Notes under the pieces: model-generated
Database searches by the model: none
Seen by the model: the letters and a program-made list of their open reading frames with translations, nothing else
Told to the model about the DNA's origin: nothing
Virus record (IMG/VR): IMGVR_UViG_3300034022_000380
Location: 1 to 27,352 of that record
Origin: a virus
DNA length: 27,352 bases
Strand: one strand, 5' to 3'
Program-made: the position numbers and the translations under genes
In this document: one piece after another, positions 21,113-27,352 of the stretch
How positions within the stretch are numbered: the first letter of the stretch is position 1
Layout of the letters: each line of letters starts with the position of its first letter

Positions 21113-22047
21113 CAGGTGGTGCAGGGTTCATTGGAACCCATGTTGCCCAAAGACTCATTGAACAAGGGCATAGCGTTCATGTGTTTTCTAGACGGCCACC
21201 AACAGATCCTTTCCGCAAACAGGTGTGGGATGAATGCGACACACGCACCATCCTCGACCTCACGAAACAAGTTCCCGATTTCTCACAGATGCACCGGGTT
21301 ATTCATTTGGCTGCCGATATGGGTGGGGTGGGTTACTTCAGCAAAGAGGACTACTACCCTTACATCAACAACAGCAGGATTGATTTCAATGTGTTGCAGG
21401 CGATTGAGCGTTACAAGATTGATCGTTCCTTTGTGGCTTCATCTGCTTGTGCGTACCCTACGGAAGTGCAAACGATAGAAGGGTTTGCCCCCAAACTGCA
21501 TGAAGGATTGTTGGAAACAGGCACACCTGATTTGATGTATGGGCGTGAAAAACTGATGTTGATACGGTTGGCTGAACGTCATCCGCTAGATGTACGGGTT
21601 GGGATACTTCATACCGTTTACGGTATAGGGCAAGAATCTGTTGGGCAGCGCATGAAGTTCCCCACAGCTGCAGCATCTAAAGCGTTACAGGCAATCAAAA
21701 CGAAACGCATTGAGGTTTGGGGCAATGGCAAACAACTGCGTTCCTACCTGTATATCTCTGATGCGGTATCAAAGATTCTTGCTGTGCTAGAAGGCGAATA
21801 CGATGGGCCTGTGAACATTGGTGCTGAAGGTGCTGTGACTTGTGATCAGGTTGTGGAGTTGTGCGCCAAACTTGCAGGTGTCGATTCTTATGAGATTGTG
21901 CATAACCCGGCAGAACCGTCAGGTGTATTGGGCAGGGATTGTGACAATCGCAAGTTCAACAACCTTTATGGCGATCTGCAGGAGTTGGGGTATTCTGAAG
22001 GTTACGGACTCTTGATTGATTGGTTGAGGCAAAATGGCAGTTACTAA
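21097..22047 (+). CDS. NAD-dependent sugar epimerase, GDP-mannose-3,5-epimerase-like
   Basis: A 316-residue extended short-chain dehydrogenase/reductase. The NAD loop is GGAGFIG (7-13). The family-specific AADMGGVGY (72-80), SSACAYP with candidate catalytic Cys118, Y148-G-R-E-K152, GQRMKFPTAAASKA and WGNGKQLRSYLYI resemble GDP-mannose 3,5-epimerase rather than UDP-glucose 4-epimerase. Near the end, SGVLGRDCDNRK is also similar. It would make a GDP-sugar donor, such as GDP-L-galactose or L-gulose, for the glycosyltransferases. It overlaps the GT2-like gene by 16 bases and the connector by 14, so it is built into the operon. Confidence 0.83.
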   Translation: MDYAITGGAGFIGTHVAQRLIEQGHSVHVFSRRPPTDPFRKQVWDECDTRTILDLTKQVPDFSQMHRVIHLAADMGGVGYFSKEDYYPYINNSRIDFNVLQAIERYKIDRSFVASSACAYPTEVQTIEGFAPKLHEGLLETGTPDLMYGREKLMLIRLAERHPLDVRVGILHTVYGIGQESVGQRMKFPTAAASKALQAIKTKRIEVWGNGKQLRSYLYISDAVSKILAVLEGEYDGPVNIGAEGAVTCDQVVELCAKLAGVDSYEIVHNPAEPSGVLGRDCDNRKFNNLYGDLQELGYSEGYGLLIDWLRQNGSY

Positions 22048-22639
22048 TGGGTACACCACGCTTGCAAGTGTGAAGGCTGCTTTGCGTATCACAGATTCAG
22101 TTGATGATGCACTCATTGAATCTTCTATCAACTCTGCTTCCCGTCTGATTGACGGCTATTGCAGTAGGGCTTTCTACAATCAGGGAACAGCAGTACGGTA
22201 CTTTGCCCCACAGGATGATCTCTATTGTGAGGTTGATGACCTTGCAAGCACAGCAATCACTCTTGCTACTGATCCTCAGGCTGATGGCACATTTGAACTC
22301 ACATGGGCTGTATCTGACTATCAGCTAGAACCGTTGAACGGAATCCTTGATGGGCAGCGATGGGCGTTCACACGGATCAGAGCAGCCATGAACTATCTGT
22401 TCCCTGTAACTAACGATCTTGCTTTAGTGAAAGTCACGGGTGTTTGGGGTTGGCCTGCCGTGCCTGCACCTGTGGAAACTGCTTGCATCATCCAATCCCA
22501 ACGCATCTTCAAACGGTTTGACTCCCCATTGGGTGTTGCCGGGTTTGGGGACATGGGTGCTATTCGTGTGACTCGTGCGTTAGATGGCGATGTGGCACAA
22601 CTTGTGGAACCGTTTAGGCGTATGAGGAACATGGCGTGA
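22034..22639 (+). CDS. Head-tail connector protein (gp6-like)
   Basis: A 201-residue protein. The helical start GYTTLASVKAALRI, DDALIESSINSASRLIDGYC and later KVTGVWGWPAVPAPVETACI and AGFGDMGAIRVTRALDGDVA fit phage gp6-like head-tail adaptors that bind below the portal. Overlaps the epimerase by 14 bases, resuming the standard morphogenesis order after the sugar cassette. Confidence 0.87.
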   Translation: MAVTNGYTTLASVKAALRITDSVDDALIESSINSASRLIDGYCSRAFYNQGTAVRYFAPQDDLYCEVDDLASTAITLATDPQADGTFELTWAVSDYQLEPLNGILDGQRWAFTRIRAAMNYLFPVTNDLALVKVTGVWGWPAVPAPVETACIIQSQRIFKRFDSPLGVAGFGDMGAIRVTRALDGDVAQLVEPFRRMRNMA

Positions 22640-23040
22640 CCGCAACTATCACACAGGTCAAGACAGGGTTGGCGACAAGGCTTGCCACCATCACGGGTTT
22701 ACGCACCTACGCTTATCAACCTGATCAACTTAATGCGCCGATGGCGTACAGCAATCTCAACTCCATTACGTATCATCGTACGTTTGGCGGTATGACAGAA
22801 CAAGAATATACAGTTACTGTCATTGTGGCTAGGGCTACAGAGCGCACAGCGGAATCATCAGTTGATGGATACACAGCGTATGACGGAACCACATCGGTGA
22901 GGGCTGCCATTGAAGCGGATCGTACTTTGGGTGGCGTAGTCGATGATCTCATTGTGGAGTCTGCCACAGGTATCCAATCAGTATCTGCAAACGATACCGA
23001 ATACCTTTCAGTTGATTTCGTTGTAAGGGTGTATTCTTAG
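22636..23040 (+). CDS. Tail terminator or head-tail joining protein
   Basis: A 134-residue protein from a GTG overlapping the connector stop (GTGA). Sequence alternates strands and helices; YTVTVIVARATERTAESSV, then TSVRAAIEADRTLGGVVDDL and a final YLSVDFVVRVYS, as in tail terminator/joining proteins. The position between connector and tail tube supports it. Confidence 0.7.
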   Translation: MTATITQVKTGLATRLATITGLRTYAYQPDQLNAPMAYSNLNSITYHRTFGGMTEQEYTVTVIVARATERTAESSVDGYTAYDGTTSVRAAIEADRTLGGVVDDLIVESATGIQSVSANDTEYLSVDFVVRVYS

Positions 23041-23044
23041 CGTC

Positions 23045-23218
23045 ATGGAATATCGCATCATTGGTGAATTGAATGTTCACGATCTGCCCCCCGGCACAAT
23101 CGTTGAAATTGACGATACATGGAATGTAGAGTTTCTGTTGGCGACGGGTCACCTAGAGCCTGTGAAATCTTCTGCGCAAAAAACTAAAACTATTGATCCG
23201 TCGGAATCAGGAGAATAA
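23045..23218 (+). CDS. Small head/tail-associated protein
   Basis: A 57-residue protein starting MEYRIIGELNVHDLPPGTIV. The EIDDTWNVEFLLATGHLEPV stretch is a small beta/alpha module that resembles the N-terminus of the ORF at 18461 (GTIVE, then a helix and Leu-x-x-Gly). The end is Lys/Ser-rich. It lies four bases after the previous gene and directly before the tail tube gene. Many actinophages have a small ORF here; its role is unknown. Confidence 0.65.
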   Translation: MEYRIIGELNVHDLPPGTIVEIDDTWNVEFLLATGHLEPVKSSAQKTKTIDPSESGE

Positions 23219-23221
23219 ATT

Positions 23222-23635
23222 ATGGCTAAGCAAGTTGCTACTAACGTCGTTGTAAAAATCGGTGGTGTGGATCTGAGTTCGTTTGTATCAAACGTCAGCC
23301 TGTCATCATCTGCAGATGCTATTGAAGTCACATCGTTTTCTAGTGCAGGCGCACGTGAACGAGTATCAGGTTTGAAAGATAACTCTGTAACTATCGACTT
23401 CATGCAAGACTTTGCAGCATCAGCTGTAGAACAAACCGTGTACCCTCTCATCGGTTCAACCGCTGTGGCATTTGAAATCTTGCCAAACGGTACTGCCGTT
23501 GGTACTGCGAATCCAAAATACACAGGTTCGTTGATTGTTACCGATTGGACTCCTGTTGCCGGTGCTGTAGGCGAACTGCTTACCGCTTCTGTTACATGGC
23601 CAATCACGGGTGCAATCACTAAAGCAACCGCATAA
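23222..23635 (+). CDS. Major tail (tube) protein
   Basis: A 137-residue beta-rich protein. NVVVKIGGVDLSSFVSNVSL, EVTSFSSAGARERVSGLKDN and SVTIDFMQDF are typical of siphovirus tail tube proteins, as is the closing VTWPITG. It starts with ATG 23222 after AGGAGA and is followed by the tail assembly chaperone, the usual order. Confidence 0.85.
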   Translation: MAKQVATNVVVKIGGVDLSSFVSNVSLSSSADAIEVTSFSSAGARERVSGLKDNSVTIDFMQDFAASAVEQTVYPLIGSTAVAFEILPNGTAVGTANPKYTGSLIVTDWTPVAGAVGELLTASVTWPITGAITKATA

Positions 23636-23665
23636 TTTCATTTCACTACCTGCGAGGAATCTAAC

Positions 23666-23956
23666 GTGAGACAACAAATTGAAGTAACTTTCCTGTCAGG
23701 GCAGACCGTGAGCATGATTGCGGTTTACCCTGACTTTGTTGCGTTTGAAGAGAAGTTTCAGACACACCCAATCGTTTTGACTATGGATGATTTCCGTATG
23801 ACTCATCAAGGTTATTTGGCGTGGGCTTGTCAGCGACGTGAAAAGAAAACTGAACTCTCATGGGAAGAGTGGATCAACACGGTTGAATCTGTGAAGTACA
23901 CAGATGATGAGGATGTTGATCTAGTCCCTTTGGAGAATCCTCAGCGCATTGGTTGA
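23666..23956 (+). CDS. Tail assembly chaperone, zero-frame product (gpG-like)
   Basis: A 96-residue protein from a GTG with GAGGA upstream. IEVTFLSGQTVSMIAVYPDF, EEKFQTHPIVL and YLAWACQRREKK are typical of short siphovirus chaperones that bind the tape measure during tail assembly. A slippery heptamer lies near the 3' end and a second frame continues to 24075. Confidence 0.82.
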   Translation: MRQQIEVTFLSGQTVSMIAVYPDFVAFEEKFQTHPIVLTMDDFRMTHQGYLAWACQRREKKTELSWEEWINTVESVKYTDDEDVDLVPLENPQRIG

Positions 23957-24075
23957 TTGCACGACTAAGCGTTGAGTCAGGTATTGCCCCATCAGTTCTT
24001 CTGCAAGAATCATCTAGAATGATTTGGACAATGAATGCCTACCTGCGGTGGCGACGTATTCACGAAGGTAGATAA
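23666..24075 (+). CDS. Tail assembly chaperone, -1 frameshift fusion (gpG-T-like)
   Basis: After the -1 slip at 23926-23932 the frame runs GESSAHWLIARLSVESGI, then APSVLLQESSRMIWTMNAYL and RWRRIHEGR to TAA at 24073-24075, giving about 136 residues. The WLIARLS, RMIW and YLRWRR elements are typical of the T domain of siphovirus tail chaperones. The extension has no start codon or ribosome binding site of its own, and lies between the chaperone and gp10-like genes, exactly where a T domain is expected. Confidence 0.8.
23926..23932 (+). promoter_or_regulatory. -1 ribosomal frameshift slippery site
   Basis: CCCTTTG in the zero frame reads C CCT TTG, a perfect X-XXY-YYZ heptamer (equivalent to lambda GGGAAAG). 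It is 21 bases before the zero-frame stop and is followed by the long -1 frame of the T domain. Confidence 0.8.
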
Positions 24076-24077
24076 AC

Positions 24078-24767
24078 ATGGCAAGTACCACCCACAAGAT
24101 GACCACTTATGATCTAGGTGCGTTGATTCGTGGTGTTGGCAATGCTGCTCAGGAGTCACAAAAGAAGGCTGTGTTCAATGCTGCTATGCACATGAAGAAT
24201 GTGATTGAGGCAGAACGCAACAAGGCTTTGAAAGGCAAAGATTACTTCTCTGCCATGAACAACCGCAAAACCAAATCAGGGAAGTTCACCGGGGTTCGAC
24301 CACAGAACAACAGGCTTCTTGTGTCGTTCAACGTGAAGGGTGAGTATCACCCAACCGCATTGTTGGTTGCTAAAGGGCCGTGGGGATTGTTAGAGCATGG
24401 TGCAGTCGCTCACGATATCAACGCAAAGTTACCGACGATCAGCGCAAGAGGCGCAACGGATACACGGAAACGCAAGATTGCACAACGAAGGTTAGATATT
24501 GCTTTTGGTGCTTCGGGTACGTTTAGTGGGGCTAGACCTTTGGGTAATGCTCGTAAAGGCTTTGGGCCTGTTTATCGTGTGCGCAAGCACCCCGGCACAA
24601 AAGGCAGGCGCACATTCAGCAAGGCTGTTGATATGGCTACACCTAAAGCCACAGAGATTGCTACCTCTTTGATTCAAACTAATATCATCAGACATTTGCG
24701 TACTCAGTTTGGTTCCACGATTTATCTCACGGGTGATACAGGTTCTTTCAGAGAGTTGGTTGGCTAA
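24078..24767 (+). CDS. HK97 gp10-like tail component
   Basis: A 229-residue basic protein. The N-terminal helix (YDLGALIRGVGNAAQESQKK), the central KGPWGLLEHGAVAHDI, and the KHPGTKGRRTFSKAVD segment followed by a C-terminal helix match HK97 gp10-like minor tail proteins. In many phages this gene lies before the tail tube; here it sits between the chaperone and the tape measure. AAGG nine bases upstream is a weak ribosome binding site. Confidence 0.7.
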   Translation: MASTTHKMTTYDLGALIRGVGNAAQESQKKAVFNAAMHMKNVIEAERNKALKGKDYFSAMNNRKTKSGKFTGVRPQNNRLLVSFNVKGEYHPTALLVAKGPWGLLEHGAVAHDINAKLPTISARGATDTRKRKIAQRRLDIAFGASGTFSGARPLGNARKGFGPVYRVRKHPGTKGRRTFSKAVDMATPKATEIATSLIQTNIIRHLRTQFGSTIYLTGDTGSFRELVG

Positions 24768-27352
24768 TGGCAACAGTTTCACAGCGTTTAGCGTTCCTCA
24801 TATCAGCTAATGCTGATCAGGCAATTAAGGCATTTGATAAGACTGCTAATGCTGCTGAAAAGCAGATGGGCAAAGCCAACAAGAGCATCGACAAAGTTGG
24901 CGCAAGCATGACGAAGTTTGGTGCTGCAGGTTTGGCTGCTGCAGGAACTTTGGGTGCAGGTTTATTCAAGTTGGCTCAGGGTGCTATTGACGATCAGAAA
25001 GCACAAGCCCTACTTGCGCAACAAATGAAAACAACTACCGGGGCAACTAATGCTCAGGTGGCTGCTGTTGAGGATCTGATAGATCAAACCGCTAGGGCTA
25101 CAGGCGTGGTCGATGACGATTTGAGGCCTGCCTTTGCGACTTTGCTCAGAGCGACAAAGGATGTCACTCAGTCACAAGGTTTGCTACAGACCGCATTGAA
25201 CATTAGTGCCGGGACAGGTAAAGATTTGTCTGCTGTCACACAGGCATTGAGTCGTGCAGCGACAGGAAATGTGACTGCACTTACAAGGCTTGGTGTGCCA
25301 CTTGATGCGAACGCAAAGAAAACTAAAGACTTTGATGCCATCATAGGTAGTTTGAATAAGACGTTTGCAGGTGCTGCTGCTACAGCTGCTGATACGTATG
25401 CAGGCAAACTTGCTCGTACAAAGGTGGCGTTGTCTGAAGCAGGTGAAGAAATCGGTATGGCGTTCATTCCTGTTGTGGAGATGGGTGCAAACATTGTCAC
25501 GAAATCTGTGGGTGCGTTTGACAAACTGAATAGTGCTACAGGTAACGCTGCAGGCAAACTTGCTTCGTATGGAACTGTTGCTTTGGGGGCTATCTCAACT
25601 ATCAGTTTGTTGGGTGGGCAAGCAATCAAGACCCGTGACCGTTTTACTTCTTTGGGTGAAGATGGCACTAGGTCGTTGAACAATTTTGGGAAGGCTGCTG
25701 TTGGTGCAGGTGTTGCGCTAACTGCTATTGCTGCCACAGATATTGCTTTCAATGCGATCAACAACATCACTAATGCTTCAGGCAAGGCAACCGACAAACT
25801 GAAAGAGTTGAACATTGCGTTGTCTAAAACTTCTACTGAGGATGCTGTTAGGGCCTTCCGTGAACTTGTTAAGAAGGAAAGTGAAGTGTTGCGGTTTGGC
25901 AACATCATTTCCGATTGGGGCAAGAAGATTGTTATTGCAGGTGGCGAAGGTAGCAAAACGATTGAGGACATTGATCGATCCTTCAAGAAGTTGTTGCAGG
26001 AATCAGGGCCTCAGGCAGCGCAAGCGTTGATTGATGCGTTGAAGGCACAAACCGCAGAACTAGATGTGAACGGTAACCAATACAAAGACAACACGATGTT
26101 GGTTGAACGGTTCCAAAAGAAACTTGATTTAACAACAGGTTCAACTAAGGCTTTAACTGAGATCACCAATGTGAATACTAAAGCAGGGCAGGCTAGTGCG
26201 GAACAGTACAAAGCGTTGAGTGGTGTTTTGACTCAGTTGGCTTTGGATGCTCGTGCTGCTGAAGTGAAACGGGTTGCTGAGGAACAGGAAAAGTTTGCTG
26301 AGGCTACTAGGAAATCTGAAGCTGCTAATGAGGCGTTCAAGAATAAGGTGATGGATGCTGCTAAGGCTTTGAAAGAGAAGTTGAATGTGGCGTTGAAGGC
26401 TGCAGAGGAGAACGCTAAGAACGCTAAAGCAGAGTTTGATGCTTACGCTAAATCGATTGCTGATGCCGTTATGGGAACAATCAATTTGGGGAACGCACAA
26501 GCCACAGCGAACACGAATAGTGAAAAGGTTTCTGAGGCACAGAAGAAGGTTGCTGAAACTTTGACAGCAATGAACCTTGCCCGTGCTAGTGGCGATACAG
26601 AGAAGATTGCTGAAGCAACTAAAGCATGGAGTGACGCAACTAAGGATTTGGCTACAGCACAGAAAGCCCCACAGACTTTCATGGAAGTTCTTAAAGGGCA
26701 GGCTGCTGACGCTAAGAAGTTTGGTGAGAACCTTTTGAGCCTGAGGGGTTTGGGGTTAGAGCAGGCAGCGTTTGATCAGATTGCCGGGGCAGGTGCTGAG
26801 GCAGGTAATCAGATTGCTGTAGGGATTCTCACGGGTGCTGACCCTAAGGGCAAGGTTGATGAGATCAATAAGTTGATTGCAGGCACGAAGGTTGTTGCTG
26901 ATCTTGTTGGGCAGGGTGCTGCAGAAGAATACAAGAAGAATGGCGTGGTTCTTGCTAATGCTTTGGTGGAAGGTATCAGGCAGACTGTTGCTAAGTACGA
27001 ACTGAAACTGAATTGGAAGAACCTAAAGAACCTGAAGAAGCCAATCAAATCAATAGCGGATTTTGCTTCTGCGTTTGGGGACAACATCACAGCACAGTTT
27101 GGTTTGGCAAATGTCGAAGCACCTGCGATGGCGAATGGCGGTATTGTGAACCCACGTACGGGTGGCACAATGGTACGTGTTGGTGAAGCAGGTAAGAGTG
27201 AAGCAATCGTGCCGTTACCGGCAGGGGGTTTGGGTGGGTCTATAACGATCAATGTGAATGCAGGTTTGGGGGCTGATGGTTCTAAGATTGGTCAGTTAAT
27301 TGTTGATGAGTTGCAGGCGTATCAACGTCGTGTTGGTGCGTTACCTTTGAAA
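24767..27352 (+). CDS. Tape measure protein (partial at right edge)
   Basis: Open for 862 codons to the window edge. ATG 24767 overlaps the previous stop. The N-terminus is helical and Ala-rich (LAFLISANADQAIKAFDK, GASMTKFGAAGLAAAGTLGA), followed by a typical TMP domain (GDDQK-like, LSAVTQALSRAATGN, YAGKLARTKVALSEAGEEIG). The middle holds coiled-coil (about residues 460-660). Near the end are NGGIVNPRTGGTMVRVGEAG and SEAIVPLPAG, common at tape measure C-termini, so only a few residues are probably missing. Its length sets tail length. Confidence 0.93.
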   Translation, partial: MATVSQRLAFLISANADQAIKAFDKTANAAEKQMGKANKSIDKVGASMTKFGAAGLAAAGTLGAGLFKLAQGAIDDQKAQALLAQQMKTTTGATNAQVAAVEDLIDQTARATGVVDDDLRPAFATLLRATKDVTQSQGLLQTALNISAGTGKDLSAVTQALSRAATGNVTALTRLGVPLDANAKKTKDFDAIIGSLNKTFAGAAATAADTYAGKLARTKVALSEAGEEIGMAFIPVVEMGANIVTKSVGAFDKLNSATGNAAGKLASYGTVALGAISTISLLGGQAIKTRDRFTSLGEDGTRSLNNFGKAAVGAGVALTAIAATDIAFNAINNITNASGKATDKLKELNIALSKTSTEDAVRAFRELVKKESEVLRFGNIISDWGKKIVIAGGEGSKTIEDIDRSFKKLLQESGPQAAQALIDALKAQTAELDVNGNQYKDNTMLVERFQKKLDLTTGSTKALTEITNVNTKAGQASAEQYKALSGVLTQLALDARAAEVKRVAEEQEKFAEATRKSEAANEAFKNKVMDAAKALKEKLNVALKAAEENAKNAKAEFDAYAKSIADAVMGTINLGNAQATANTNSEKVSEAQKKVAETLTAMNLARASGDTEKIAEATKAWSDATKDLATAQKAPQTFMEVLKGQAADAKKFGENLLSLRGLGLEQAAFDQIAGAGAEAGNQIAVGILTGADPKGKVDEINKLIAGTKVVADLVGQGAAEEYKKNGVVLANALVEGIRQTVAKYELKLNWKNLKNLKKPIKSIADFASAFGDNITAQFGLANVEAPAMANGGIVNPRTGGTMVRVGEAGKSEAIVPLPAGGLGGSITINVNAGLGADGSKIGQLIVDELQAYQRRVGALPLK

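Noticed and set aside
25168-25986. Long minus-strand ORF of 272 codons inside the tape measure gene
   Set aside because: Ser/Ala/Pro-rich antisense of a biased coding sequence, with no protein-like motifs; the plus-strand frame is clearly the tape measure.
1-27352. Possibility that the window is a complete circular genome
   Set aside because: No terminal repeat is seen, and joining the right end to base 1 does not continue the tape measure or the left partial gene in a sensible frame.
1-27352. CRISPR arrays, insertion sequences, integrase and attachment sites
   Set aside because: No regularly spaced repeats, transposase or recombinase motifs were found on either strand.

Overview
The window is a slice of a tailed double-stranded DNA phage with an HK97-type head and a siphovirus-like long tail. 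Every convincing gene is on the + strand, tightly packed, mostly with 1-17 base overlaps. A WhiB-family protein, a P27-like small terminase, an HNH gene just before the terminase, and small Cys-rich or CGT-motif proteins of the kind common in actinophages point to an actinobacterial host. The moderate base composition (not GC-rich by eye) would fit a low-GC aquatic actinobacterium, but that is inference. The slice opens in the last codons of one gene and ends inside the tape measure gene, and its two ends do not join in frame. No integrase, DNA polymerase, primase or replicative helicase is visible; these may lie outside the slice or be supplied by the host.

Layout. Bases 1-170: the end of a probable structural gene and a strong hairpin. 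225-3715: early recombination and regulation block (CGT-motif zinc protein, YqaJ-type exonuclease, ssDNA-annealing protein, HTH protein, WhiB, a resolvase-like nuclease). 3784-6228: a helicase-loader-like zinc protein, two tiny Cys-containing ORFs, an exported lysozyme-like transglycosylase and a DNA cytosine-C5 methyltransferase. 6345-8571: a promoter-like start repeat, then small accessory genes including a short ArdA-like antirestriction protein, closed by a textbook terminator. 8586-11736: a second accessory operon with a ParB-fold protein, a TET/JBP-type 2-oxoglutarate/Fe(II) dioxygenase, a GT-B glycosyltransferase and an HNH nuclease. 11878-18362: small and large terminase, small membrane protein, portal, small head protein, prohead protease with a long N-terminal extension, and major capsid protein. 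18454-22047: three more glycosyltransferase genes and a GDP-mannose-3,5-epimerase-like gene inserted between capsid and connector. 22034-27352: connector, tail terminator candidate, tail tube, tail assembly chaperone with a -1 frameshift, gp10-like protein and tape measure.

How the genes may work together. The most interesting reading is a cytosine hypermodification pathway. The C5 methyltransferase would make 5-methylcytosine, the TET/JBP dioxygenase would oxidise it to 5-hydroxymethylcytosine, and the adjacent glycosyltransferase would add a sugar. The ParB-like protein may take part, and the ArdA-like protein would add a second anti-restriction layer. The glycosyltransferase/epimerase cassette in the head operon could extend the DNA sugar or could decorate the virion; sequence alone does not decide. 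Its first gene overlaps, in another frame, a small head-protein-like ORF, which suggests recent insertion, a frameshift fusion or an indel.
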